DNA of 64,000 bases. It comes from Pseudoips prasinana. Lineage: Eukaryota; Arthropoda; Insecta; Lepidoptera; Nolidae. The notes beneath the pieces were generated by a model, which saw only the letters and a list, made by a program, of their open reading frames with translations, was not told the DNA's origin and did no database searches. This document shows, piece after piece, positions 21,788-32,808 of the stretch; position 1 is the first letter of the stretch, and each line of letters begins with the position of its first letter. The stretch lies in contig OX621251.1 in assembly GCA_951640165.1 (NCBI GenBank), forward strand, positions 23,274,893 to 23,338,892. Reading direction: 5' to 3'. The position numbers and the translations under genes were made by a program.

Positions 21788-22320
21788 TGGCCAAGTGTGA
21801 GTCGGACTCGCACATGAAGGGTTCCGTAGCAGCAAGTAGGTATATCAGTTGATTAAATGAAAGCAAATTGCGGTTTATGACGTATTAAAAAAAAACTACT
21901 TGCTAGATCTCGTTCAAACCAATTTTCGTTGTTAGTTTCCATGGTAATGTACATCATACTTTAGAAGTGTCTCTCGCGCAAACTATTCAGTTTAGAAAAA
22001 AAATGATGTTAGAAACCTCAATATCATTTTTGAAGACCTATCCATAGACACCACACATGTATGGGTACGATGAAAAAAAAAATTTGAGTATCAGTTCTAT
22101 GTATGGCGAACCCCCAAAATTATTGTTTTTTTTTCCATTTTTGTGTAAAAATCTTAATGCGGTTCACCTAATACATCTACTTACCTACCAAGTTTCAACA
22201 GTAGGTACAACTCTTATAGTTTCGGAAAAAAGTGGCTGTGACATACGGACGGACAGACAGACAGACATGGCGAATCTATAAGGGTTCCGTTTTTTGCCAT
22301 TTGGCTACGGAACCCTAAAA
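21788..22320 (+). repeat. Dispersed repeat, 'gagtcggactcgc' family
   Basis: Runs from TGGCCAAGTGTGAGTCGGAC to CATTTGGCTACGGAACCCTA. With 19180-19740 it forms a large imperfect inverted pair around a LINE/hAT composite. Confidence 0.78.
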
Positions 22321-22439
22321 AGCTCGCGACATATCTTTATACCTACTACTACACATATATTTAATATACAACTATTACTTTATAATACTACTACATTCTT
22401 TATATTTTATGGTTGGCTCACAAGTATACCTTTTTTTTT

Positions 22440-22740
22440 AAAGAAAAAGTGTCTACGGGTGGGTATGTCGGACTCGCACCGAAAAACAACCTGCCGTCGA
22501 CTTCTCTTGGCGCCTAATGGGGGGAGCCCCGGGAACGCTGCTATGGTGCCCCCCTTTTGCTCCATGTCCCAGATGTACCCTGGGAGGGCTCTGGATTGCC
22601 CTCCCCTGTTGTTGACTCCTGCCAGTCCGGCACAGCGACTGCGCCCCAAACAGATCGCTGTCTTCCCGGAGCTGCTAGCATATGGCGGCAGTAGAGGACA
22701 ATTCTCTGACTGCCGTTGCAGCCCCGAGGTGGCTCACTAT
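22440..22740. repeat. GC-rich dispersed fragment
   Basis: A sharply GC-rich stretch (CTCTTGGCGCCTAATGGGGG, GGAGGGCTCTGGATTGCCCT, CTGCGCCCCAAACAGATCGC) in an AT-rich region. It has open frames on both strands without family features. It may be a LINE 5' fragment; no function is claimed. Confidence 0.4.
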
Positions 22741-22759
22741 ACTTACCTAACCTTTTTAA

Positions 22760-23830
22760 TGCTAACCAAATTAGTTCTAAAATAATGCATTATTAACGAA
22801 GGTGTTTTTATAAACATGATGTTAATCCCTAACCAAATAAATACATTATTCATCACAAGTATTTAATGTCAAACTAAATTGCCATTTACATCATTCGATT
22901 TCAATGATTATCTTAGGAGATATCGCAGTTTACTGTGCACATATTTATGATGTACGGTTAAGTCCGGCGGGCAGTCATGAGGGGGAAGGGCGGTGGTTCC
23001 ATGTTATTGAAAATATAATTTTACCTTCTATGTAAATAAAGACGCGGGTTAAAGTTAGCGTTAGCACAAAGTTAAAATTCCACGCGGACGAAGTCTCGGA
23101 CAGAAGCCAGTATAGAAAAAACATAGTCCAGTTATTCACCAAACGGTATCGAAGAATTACGACGTTAATCGGTTAGACTCGTTACGGGTTCTAGGAATTG
23201 AATCCGCATTGCGCCGGCGGCGCGCCGCGTCATGCATTTTCCAGTTTCCGGTTAGAAATGCTAACACTGGCTCGCATGATAATCGATAACCAAGTAGGGT
23301 AGGATATTCGGAATCCCCACAACTCAAATATGATGAACCGTTGGATGATGAAGTACCTACCTAAGTGATCACCGCCGCCAATGTACGCAAGAGTGTTACC
23401 GGAATTGAAAAAAAACCGCAAACTAATGTTGCTCTCACCACACACATGTAGAAACAACATATTAATGTTATTATTAAGGAATGTCTTCTGAAGAGATGGA
23501 GTTACTTCCCTAGTGGGGCTGCCCTACCTCTCTTATGAATGACTTGCTGCGCCCCGCCGCACATACGTCAATTTTTGAGATCTATGCGGCCAAAATTGAA
23601 TTTTAAAAACTTACGGTAATCATATAAAATTGCACATGCAGAGCTAGAAGAACGTTTCGAGAATCATAACTGACCTCCACCACCTACCTGGGGTACATCG
23701 CGACCGAACACAGGTAGTCGGTACTTGACCGTCAACCCGTGCGCTCGTTTTTGTTACTTAAAGTTATAAACACAACAAAAGTTACAACATCAATATTTTA
23801 TTTTCTGTGACAGTTTTTGAAGTGAAAGTT
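22760..23830. other. Intergenic stretch before the RAG1-like gene
   Basis: No coding sequence is supported. A GC-richer patch at 23150-23240 and 23500-23740 holds no recognised repeat. No terminal inverted repeat for the RAG1-like gene was found here. Confidence 0.4.
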
Positions 23831-26209
23831 ATGGATTCCATAAACCCAGGTATGATGCTTTATTTTCACTATTGTTTACTTACCCTAAATGCACAATTCG
23901 AATTATTAGGCGGTTTCAAACACATGGTGCTTTTCTATACAAATTTTTAAGTAATTTTCAACTTTAAAGGTAAGTTTGTTGTATTTCACGATGACATACG
24001 ATCATCATTCTTTTTTTATTTTAAAGTACAATACTTTGACTAAGAGAGAACACAAAACTAGCTGCGGAAGAGTGCGGATGACAAGACGGTGGCCCTTTTT
24101 AGTCGTTAAGATTTTATATGAAAAAATATATATTTTTTTATTAGTTAGGTAATCTCTACTTTTTGTTGTTGTAGGTACTTCAAGCACATCAGGTGTGAAA
24201 ATTGTTACCCGGAAATATCTTTATCAAATTATGAAAGATGAAAATTTACCGAATTTCGATGCAAAAGTGAATTACTTAGAAAGTTATTTATTATTGAACT
24301 ATGGCAATACTGATGAGGACATAAAAGATATAAAACTAAGATTTTCTTTATTTAAATCAGTCTTGAAGGACAAATGGGCAAAAAGCCACAGAAAAGAAGA
24401 GGTTTTTTTAAAAAACAATGAGAATTGGTTAAATGGAACTTTTCAACTACCTGTAAAATCGTTGAATCGGCCGGGACGGCCCTCGAAATCGTTTGACGAA
24501 TTAAGTAAACGAAGCAAGCGTCGTAAAACAGAAGAAATTCGAGCAACTGTGGGAGATGACGTCATCGTTCACGCTGCACAAACATCCTTAAGAGTACACG
24601 GAAAAAGAGATGCGTCGAAAATCCTAAAAGAAATAACAAATTTCCCTAGTCGAGCGAACGAATACAGAAAAGCAGTAAATGAAAAAGAAAATAAAGATAG
24701 TGTTACTCCTCTGACACCACTACAAGCTTTAACTATGTTTGTTGAGACTGATCTAACTAGACGTCAGTACGAGATTATTCGGTACACCAACAAGGTATTT
24801 TACCCTCATATTATCTATTGTTACAAGCAAAACAAGAATGTTATCCACCAAAGGAATGTCTACGGGTCACAGATATCTGCGCGGAAAGCAGCTTACAAAG
24901 TCTTATTGACAATACCGTAAACCGGTTATCAATTTTCTTGGAAGAAGTGCTATTGACGCTTAACGAAGAACAAAGAAATTCTTTGAATATAATTTGTAAA
25001 TGGGGTTGCGATGGCTCCCAGCAAGCACAATACAAACAAAACTTTAATAGTGATGGTGAATCAGATGTAAATATATTTCTGAGCTCGTTTGTGCCTCTTA
25101 GAATAGTATGTGGAAAGGATAAAAATAAAGTTATCTGGCAGAACCCCACGCCTTCGTCCCCACGATTCTGCCGCCCAATAAGATTTCGGTTTGTAAAAGA
25201 GTCTACTGACGTAACAAAAGAAGATATAAGATACGTTGAAGAGTCTGTGAAAGCACTGAAACCCACAGAAATAATATTGAAAGAAACAAAATTATCTTTT
25301 GGACATTCTTTTGAGATGACTATGGTAGATGGAAAAGTATGCAATGCTGCAACCGGAACAAAGTCAACTAGTCGGTGCTATATTTGTGGTGCAACATCGA
25401 AAGACTTCAACAACATAATGGATAACAAGGAAACATCAAGTTTTACGGGTGTTAACTTTGGGCTTTCTGTATTGCATGCCAGAATTAGACTTTTTGAAAG
25501 TGTTTTACATTTGGAATATAAATTACCAGTAAAAAAATATAGGGAAAAGAGGTCTCAGGAAGAAAAAGAACTAGAAGAAAAAACAAAGAAGCAAATTCAA
25601 GAAAGATTTCGGATTGAAACTGGGTTATTGGTAGACATGCCCAAAACGAATTTCGGAAATACTAATGATGGTAACACCAGTAGAAGGTTTTTTGAAAATC
25701 CACATCTGGCAGCAGATATAACCGGGATAAACTACGAACTGATTTACAGATTAAAAGTTATATTGGAGACAATTTCCAGTGGACATAAGATTGATGCACA
25801 GAAATACGATTGTTATGCCAAAGACACAGCAAAATTATACGTCAGCCTATATGGATGGCACCCTATGACTCCGACCATGCATAAAATATTGACACATGGT
25901 GCCACTATAATAGAAAATGCTTTGCTACCAATAGGTCAGCTATCAGAAGAAGCCGCAGAGGCCCGGAATAAACACTTCCGTGTATATCGCGAAAACTTCG
26001 CCAGGAAATTTTCCAGAGAGCATTGTAATATTGATGTGTACCATAGATTACTACTAAGTTCGGATCCACTTATTAGCAGCCTGAGGCCCAAGAAGAGATC
26101 TATCTCCAGAACATTTAGCCCGGAAACAATAAACATGCTAATGGCAGAAGATACTAACACCAACGAACCAGACTCATATAGTGAGCAGCAAGATGAATCT
26201 ATTATGTAA
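23831..26209 (+). pseudogene. RAG1/Transib-related protein, two exons, one frameshift
   Basis: Exon 1 (23831-23849, MDSINP) joins exon 2 at 24175 in phase; the visible frame then runs to 24920. The rest continues in another frame from about 24810 to 26209, so one frame change lies near 24805-24820. Features fit the RAG1/Transib core in order: KWGCDGS (about 25000-25020, first catalytic Asp in RAG1-like enzymes), RFCRPIRFRFVKE, a CxxC knuckle in RCYICGAT (about 25375-25398), LHARIRLFE (about 25472-25500), MHKILTHG, and EARNKHFRVYRENFARK (about 25962-26012), which parallels the RAG1 block holding the third acidic residue. At the position aligning with the second catalytic Asp I read Arg. No terminal inverted repeats or target duplication were found, so a domesticated copy is possible. 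A poly(A) signal AATAAA is at 26299. Confidence 0.5.
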
Positions 26210-26683
26210 TATTTTTTTGTGTAGAATTTCTCATAGATTTGTTGTAGAAAATTAGTTACATATGTTGTATACTTTGTTATATATTTTAATTTTATCGTAA
26301 TAAATACAGAATTTGTTTTAAATAGCACTATAGTGCTTAATTTATTGTTTTCCAACCGTTGTATTAACGTGTGCTTGTAATATTGTACAAATTTTGCATA
26401 TTTAGTGTGTGTTTCTTTGGGTATAATAAATAATTATGTGAGTTTAATATGATTTTTTTTTACCTTAATTTACAAAAAACTTAACTAAATTAAAATAAAT
26501 ACTCTTATTAGACATATAATATCATGCAGGCAAGATTTAAGTGAACAAATAATTATGGCCGCGTAAATGTTGAATTTTGACCTATGTGCGCCGTTAGACA
26601 ATTATTGTATTGTAGTACCTGTATATGAAGTCCGGGTATAAGCTATCTTCATTCCTAATTACGTTTTTTTTTGTTTTTTTTTT

Positions 26684-26884
26684 AGGACAATGTCACACAG
26701 ATCATCCTAGCCCCCAACTAAGCAAAGCTTGTACTATGGGTACCAGGCGACGATATACATACTTATATAGATAGCTAAATACTTAAATACATAGAAAACA
26801 TCCATGACTCAGAAACAGATATTCGTGCTCATCACACCACCAGCTTCGTAGGCAGGAGCACTACCAACTAGGCTGCGGCGACCG
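26684..26884 (-). repeat. SINE copy, same family as 8253-8487
   Basis: Almost the same body from GGACAATGTCACACAGATCA to TCCATGACTCAGAAACAGAT. A short internal deletion has removed the B box (CATCACACCACCAGCTTCG). Confidence 0.75.
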
Positions 26885-26899
26885 AATTCAACCCGCGTT

Positions 26900-28060
26900 G
26901 GCGTTTTTGTGTAAGTGTAACAAACATACAAAGTTTTAGGTACATTTAATTTTATACTAGGTAACAGTACTTAGAGGATCCCTTTAAGTACTTTTTGACC
27001 TAGATTTAGTGTTAAAGTAAACAGGTAAATGTAGTGTGGAGTCTTGAGTGCAGCTCCATCTAACCATGCATGGTGCCGAAGAATTTATAGATTTTTTTTC
27101 CCTTTTCATCAAACAAGCTTGCTAATCAGCTAATATAGCTAGCTTGTGTAAAAATCCATATATTTTTCAGCTTAGGAATGCCGACAACTAATATTCTGCT
27201 TGTATAAGTTGGTCAGATTAACTTGCATTCACCCGGACACCTATAAGGTTAAGTACCTACTGTAGTTTCACGATAAAATTACAACGTACGTTGAGGTTGT
27301 GGAATGAGTCCTTGCCGTGGTTATCTCTAACACCTCATGTGCTGCCCCTACAAAAACGTCGGAAGGTCACTGGAGGATAGGCCACGACGCCCCAGGTGGC
27401 CATAGGCTTTTCATTGTAACAAACAATGTTGGCTTTAACGTCTACGCGTGTGCACGGCTACGACGGTCAGACCAAATGAAGTATGTAATTAGTCTTCATG
27501 CAGTATACTTAAAGGCTTCCGGTTCAACCACTGTGAGGCCCATACCTTAATGTTGCTTAATTACGGTAGGTTTACAAAATTTTTGCTCATAAGCAGCACT
27601 GACTTCGATTCGAGGCCCCGTCCGGCGGCTTGCTTTCCATATACTTATACAACAGTACCTAATCTGTACTTGCAACAGGACCCTTGCAAAATTCAATACC
27701 CAGAATAGCCTATCGCTACCATTGCGATCACTTAAAGATGAAATGAAAAACACACTATTAATGCCACGCATTATAAAGGTGAGCTAAGTAACAACAAACA
27801 ATGGAACTGCGCTGTGGAAATACGATCATTGATTCTAATTATACCGCCTAGAATAAGAGCACCACATCTGTATGTCACGCTATTTATACTATAAGAAAGT
27901 TCGAGTCAATCAATGATTGCTAGCCATTTATTAATTGTAGGGTTGTCCTGGTAAACAAAGACCAAAATTTTACTGAATTTAAGGACTGTTTCATACCTAT
28001 TCGAAACAGAACATCCACGTATGTGTGGCATGTTCGGTTTATAATAGTATGAACCAACTG
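26900..28060. other. Intergenic stretch without a supported gene
   Basis: Short frames only. No similarity to families I can name, apart from the repeat that begins at 28062. Confidence 0.4.
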
Positions 28061-28061
28061 T

Positions 28062-28325
28062 TGTGTGGCTGAAGAAACAGAATATCGCTACCCCATCTCA
28101 TCCCGTGCGGGACGTAAAAGTCGTCCCGAAGGAATATCTATCATAGGATGGGCAGCAGCATCTCTTTGTGTAGGTACTATGACCAGCATACTGCGATCAC
28201 CAACCCGTCTACCAAGTGGTGCGATTATGACATTTCCCTCCAAATGATAGAGACAGCTCCATTGTGGAAATATTTTGGAGAGGCCTTTATCCAGCAGTGG
28301 ACGTCATTCTGCCGACATTATGATG
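28062..28325. repeat. Dispersed repeat copy, inverted orientation
   Basis: The complementary series: TACCCCATCTCATCCCGTG, AAGGAATATCTATCATAGG, then GGCCTTTATCCAGCAGTGGA. It belongs to the same family as 3727-3975. Open frames over it are not genes. Confidence 0.75.
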
Positions 28326-28526
28326 AACCAACTGTTAGGCTGCTGGCCACAAACGTGCTAGAATTTAATTATGAAAAAGCCTTCGACATCAGATTTAAAA
28401 TCAAATTTGATATCAAAGAAGTCAAAAACCCACGTCACTTGTGGAATATCACTTTATGAAATTGATAAGTTACCTACGCCAAAAAGTGTTTTGAAAGGCA
28501 GTTTTCTTTCCGTACCTTACTACTTA

Positions 28527-28572
28527 TTTTTCCACGATCTATAGTAGGTATCTACTTCAGATCGTGGAAAAA
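28527..28572. repeat. 14-bp perfect inverted repeat upstream of the small heat-shock promoter
   Basis: TTTTTCCACGATCT (28527-28540) and AGATCGTGGAAAAA (28559-28572) are exact inverted copies with an 18-base spacer, about 135 bp upstream of the TATA box. It could be a regulatory dyad or transposon debris. Confidence 0.6.
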
Positions 28573-28707
28573 CGAGAAAGCTAGATACCCACTATTTATT
28601 ATTATCTTAGGTACACGTTGTAAAATTTATAAGATCCTCTGCTTAAATATTTGATTATCATATAATAATAAGAGGCAACCATATCCTATTTAGTTTAGGA
28701 AGTGGTC

Positions 28708-28740
28708 TATAAAAGCGTTTGGCACGAGCACTTGCAGTTC
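28708..28740 (+). promoter_or_regulatory. TATA box and initiator of the small heat-shock gene
   Basis: TATAAAAG at 28708-28715 is followed 20 bases later by CAGTTCAGTC (from 28735), a typical insect initiator. It places transcription start near 28736 and leaves a 5' UTR of about 40 bases. Confidence 0.7.
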
Positions 28741-28776
28741 AGTCGCTTCCGTCTACAATCGACCTCGTATCGCAAC

Positions 28777-29859
28777 ATGGAGATTCCTAGGATTTGCCCG
28801 GCCCGTTGGCTAGCAGATCCATATGATATGTTTCACCCATTCTACGACCTGCCATCCAATTATTTTCGACCATGGAGGTGGCATAACCAAAGCATTTCGA
28901 AAGAATTTGGTTCAACCATTGAAAATGAAAAAGGTAATTATAAAATTTCGTTGGACGTCCAACATTTTCGCCCGGAAGAAATCAACGTTAAAGTGACGGA
29001 CACTGAAATTATCGTGGAGGGAAAACATGAGGAGAGACCAGACACGCATGGATTTATTACAAGGCAGTTTAAAAGGCGCTACGCTATGCCCAGTCACTGT
29101 GCTTCAGAGAACGTAACATCAACAATGTCTTCAGATGGTGTTCTGACAATCATCGCGGAGAAAAAAAATACGAGGGATCTGGAGAAAATCGTACCTATCA
29201 AAATATGTGGAGCCAGTGCTAGAAAAACCCAAATTACTTGCACACCCCAAGAGCTTAGCGGTGGCGTTTCTAGTGCAAGTAGCTCAACCACTAAGACCTT
29301 TGGGCTGGTTGAGAGTTCAGAATTAGCACAAAAAAATGAGAAAAAAATTGACAGCGAAATCAGTGTATCTTCTACTAACACTAGTTCAATTATCCAAAAA
29401 GAGGTAAAAAATAAAGATAATGAAGAAATATGCAAGATCAAAAACAAACAAATAATGTTAAAAGAAGACCACAGCCGTCTTTTGAGACCAGAATTGTTGA
29501 AAGAGGCAAATACAGAGACTAATGGACAAGAGGTAGCAAACAAGCCATCAATCGATTTGATGCAAACCACTGAAAAAATAGATGCTATCTCAAGTAAGCT
29601 TGAAGAATCTTCCAATAAAATCAAAGAATCACTTGGTAAGTCGAGTCTTGGGATGTCTGAATTAACTGAGCAGTTAAGTTTAGCATCTACATCAGAAAGG
29701 TCTGAAGCAAAAGGACTGTCGCAGATGTTGATAGAACAGAGTTCATCTTCCTATAAATCATCATCAACATCGTCATCAATGAAAGTGAGTGGTAAAGCCA
29801 GTGAGTGCGTCAGTGACATCATCAGCGCAGAGTTACGAGAAGCAGCAGAAAATGTATAA
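28777..29859 (+). CDS. Small heat-shock protein (alpha-crystallin family) with long C-terminal extension
   Basis: This intronless gene of 360 residues starts at the ATG at 28777. An upstream in-frame ATG at 28702 precedes the inferred transcription start and is rejected. Residues about 50-130 form the alpha-crystallin domain (YKISLDVQHFRPEEINVKV, IIVEGKHEERPDTHGFI, RQFKRRYAMP, DGVLTIIAEKK). An aromatic N-terminal arm holds WLADPYDMFHPFYDLP, and an IVPIKI motif follows the domain. The family includes insect lethal(2)essential-for-life-type ATP-independent chaperones. Usual insect members are about 180-220 residues; here some 200 further residues rich in Ser, Glu and Lys follow, ending in a poly-Ser stretch. 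The promoter is visible (TATA and CAGTTCAGT), but I saw no clear heat-shock element. AATAAA lies at 30011. Confidence 0.9.
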   Translation: MEIPRICPARWLADPYDMFHPFYDLPSNYFRPWRWHNQSISKEFGSTIENEKGNYKISLDVQHFRPEEINVKVTDTEIIVEGKHEERPDTHGFITRQFKRRYAMPSHCASENVTSTMSSDGVLTIIAEKKNTRDLEKIVPIKICGASARKTQITCTPQELSGGVSSASSSTTKTFGLVESSELAQKNEKKIDSEISVSSTNTSSIIQKEVKNKDNEEICKIKNKQIMLKEDHSRLLRPELLKEANTETNGQEVANKPSIDLMQTTEKIDAISSKLEESSNKIKESLGKSSLGMSELTEQLSLASTSERSEAKGLSQMLIEQSSSSYKSSSTSSSMKVSGKASECVSDIISAELREAAENV

Positions 29860-30256
29860 ATATTTATAAGTTTTATAATAATGTTTATTAATCTTAACTT
29901 ACAAAAAGTTGTTTACATTTACACTTAGTAAAAATTTTAACCTTACACTACATCTGCCAATAATTTGTATAATAAGTCCCTATATTACAAATCCTTGATT
30001 TTAAACTGTCAATAAATTATGTAACTTACAATGAAGTCTTGCACAAGGTCAATCAGTAATCCATTAGCACGATAAAAAAAAAAAAGAAACAACAATATGA
30101 GATCAATGTTGACTATACATATATAATGAAGTAGGTACCTAACATAATTCTTAGGTGTTACACAAATTATAGCCATTAGCATTATTATAAACAATAAATA
30201 ATTAATGATAAAACTAGCTATTTGCATTAATATCATTATTATTAACAGGGGGGCCA

Positions 30257-30389
30257 CCGCCTAATTCGCTGGTCATCATGATCATGATCGGTGTTCAAAT
30301 AGATGTAGGTTAAAAATGAATTAATTCATTTTCAATTATTCATCTATTCGAACACTGATCACGATCCTGATGACCAGTGAATTAGTCGG
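30257..30389. repeat. 49-bp inverted repeat (hairpin) near the small heat-shock and Cdk5 3' ends
   Basis: Arms 30257-30305 (CCGCCTAATTCGCTGGTCAT...) and 30341-30389 match with a few mismatches around a 35-base loop. It lies between the converging 3' ends of the small heat-shock gene and Cdk5. Confidence 0.75.
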
Positions 30390-30818
30390 TAGCCAGTTTG
30401 AGTCATGAGCACAAACTTGATTGGATCGGTTCAAATCAATAATTGGATCAGATTTTGGACTGCAAGTCCAATATACAATGAGTATGAGATCTTCTGTTAA
30501 TCAAATTCTCACAAACTGCACATTGCACCAACTGCAAGTTTGTGCTCACAATACATGATACTGGATAAGCTACTTGCATTGCAACACATTGTACATACAA
30601 CTAACAAATAACTACAGGCTGAGAGCCATAATATTTTTTACAAAAATAACAAAGACATCTGTACAGAACATAATAAATAAGTTTAAAATCCACTTGTTGC
30701 ACTTTGCAAGAGTCTTTACATTCTAATTTGTCTCATCGTCACTACACTCTTGCACCTCATCAGTCTTTTTATCACTAACCAAGAGTTCCGAGGTGCAACG
30801 GTATGGTTGTATTGATTG

Positions 30819-32808
30819 TTAACATCTGTCATTCTTCACGGATGGGTTTAAGTCATGAAAGTAAGCGTGTGCCATTGCATCATCAGCAGGCATCCGTAGG
30901 GCAGGGTTGCAAGTAAGTAGACGGGCAAGCAAGTCCCTTCCTCTAGCTGGTAAGCGAGGTACCACTTGAGCAAGGCCTAGACTTGGCTGGTATACAGGCA
31001 GTGGCTTGTAGTCTGGAAGTTGTGTTACTCCTGGCCATGTATCTTCATTAGGAGTACCTGTAATTTTGTATTGATGATAAAATCTACAACAGCCATGATC
31101 TTTCCGTCCACTTTACAAGGGTATAGATAAAAATTATTTAATAAAAGTATATGAGAATATGAATTGCTTTCTTTGAATTACTTGGTATACAAGGCTACAC
31201 ATCAAGCTATACATTTACATTATAAGCTTATCTTGCATTGTATAGGATTTCCATACAATAACAGGTCAGCTTATATTGGAAATGTAGCTGTGTGTACTAT
31301 ATGTCTATATAATGTAAGCCTGCTTTGTTGTTCTAGTTATAGTGGGTTCACTAATATGTGGTCTTAGGTACAAGCTACAGATAAAAATTATTGCAATTTT
31401 CCTGTTAAGTTTGCAGTGCCTGACCGGCCTTGGAGTTTTTAAAGCTTTCCATTCTGTACCTCTTTCTGGCTAGAGCCAATAAGGTCATGAGAGTGAGGGA
31501 ATAGAAGTACACCTTATTTGTGCACACAATTTCACACCATAATATCTCCCATGCAGATGCATAGTAGATGCAGACTGGCCATGGCTGTCAGTCCCTATTT
31601 AGACTGACAGCCATGGCCAAATTCAACCAAAATAACATCACTATTTATAAAGTTTTATTAAGTTCCTGCAAATATTGTGGTTACATAATTGAAATTGGAG
31701 CTAGATGGTAATGTGAGAAAACTAGTGAAAAACTTTAATTAAGAATTTATTTTCATATATGACACTTTTTTCAAATTAGTGAAAGAAGTCTCATATATCT
31801 AAACATATAATAAAATTGTAGGAAAGTCAAAACTGTACATTGAATATTTTTTATAAAGTATACTTGGGGCGTGATCAACATTCGATATTGTTTCCAAAAA
31901 CATAGTTTTTAGTATTTTTGTCTGTTTATCTGTATGTATGTCCGGGCTAAACTCAAAAAGTACTCCATGGATTTTCTTAAAATTTTGCATGAATATTACT
32001 AAGAGGTCAAGTCAACATATAGGCTACTTATTATCACGCTATCACCAACGGGGAGGAGCTGTGATAATTTATAAAGTTTTACGCAGGTAAACTGCAGGGC
32101 ACAGCTAGTATTAATATAAGATTTTTGCTATTGCTTTTTCAAAAACTTACCAAGTAATTTAAAAATCCTTTTCAATTGGTCATCAACATCTGATCCTGGA
32201 AACAGAGGCCTGCCTGAGTTTGCCAGCTCTGCAAATATACAACCAGCTGACCACATGTCAATACTCGTTGTGTACAGCTTGGCACCGAACAGGACGTCAG
32301 GTGGGCGGTACCACAGCGTCACCACCTCCGCTGAGTAACACTTCACAGGTATACCAAATGCTCTGGCTAGACCAAAGTCAGCCAGTTTCAACTCCCCATT
32401 TTTATTGATCAATAAGTTCTGGGGCTTCAAATCTCGATGCAATACGTTGTGACTGTGACAAAATGCAAGGCCTCGGAGCAATTGATACATAAATGACTTC
32501 ACGACGTCCAAATCTATCTCTCCATTTAGACTATCGAAATACTTCTTTAAATCTTGGTCACAGTGTTCAAATACAAGCGTTAATTTTTTTTCGCTATGTA
32601 ATACGTCATAGAGCCGGACAATATTTTTGTGTTTCAGTTCTTTAAGGAGGCATATTTCTCGCAAAGCGGAAGATGGGACCCCTTCATCATCGTCGTCTAA
32701 CCTCACACGCTTCAGTGCTACTATTTCATGAGTTTCTTTATTTTTAGCTTTGAAAACAGTGCCGTATGTTCCTTCACCAATCTTCTCTAATTTCTCGTAT
32801 TTCTGCAT
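30819..32808 (-). CDS. Cdk5: Cyclin-dependent kinase 5
   Basis: Two exons, 32808-32151 and 31057-30819, join as G|GT to give a complete 298-residue kinase. The glycine loop is GEGTYG (residues 11-16), the ATP lysine is K33 in VALKR, and the cyclin-contacting helix is PSSALRE, the CDK5 signature (CDK1/2 have PSTAIRE). [21 protein letters not shown] and [18 protein letters not shown] follow. Exon 2 starts [11 protein letters not shown] and includes [21 protein letters not shown]5 with p35 acts in neurons and is unusual in being activated by non-cyclin partners. The C-terminus has a few extra residues ([11 protein letters not shown]) relative to vertebrate CDK5 (292 residues). Intron 1 holds SINE and dispersed repeat copies, one ending close to the exon 1 donor. 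Confidence 0.97.
31425..31560 (+). repeat. SINE body fragment in Cdk5 intron 1
   Basis: GGTCATGAGAGTGAGGGAAT and ATAATATCTCCCATGCAGAT match the 3' part of the SINE at 18808-19145. Confidence 0.6.
31576..31619. repeat. Perfect 18-bp hairpin in Cdk5 intron 1
   Basis: TGGCCATGGCTGTCAGTC and its exact inverse are separated by eight bases (CCTATTTA). It stands at the end of a SINE fragment. Confidence 0.85.
31795..32110 (-). repeat. Dispersed repeat, 'ctagctgtgccc' family, in Cdk5 intron 1
   Basis: TTGGGGCGTGATCAACATTC, CCGGGCTAAACTCAAAAAGT and GGGGAGGAGCTGTGATAATT, ending CACAGCTAG. It is the inverse of 51008-51335 and ends about 40 bases from the Cdk5 exon 1 donor. Confidence 0.75.

Noticed and set aside
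22294..22785. Overlapping frames in the GC-rich stretch
   Set aside because: High GC lengthens open frames by chance, and the ends lie in dispersed repeat sequence.
24195..24197. GTG as start of the RAG1-like frame
   Set aside because: A spliced ATG exon at 23831-23849 joins 24175 in phase and fits better.
28702..28776. In-frame N-terminal extension of the small heat-shock protein
   Set aside because: It starts before the TATA box and initiator, so it cannot be in the mRNA.
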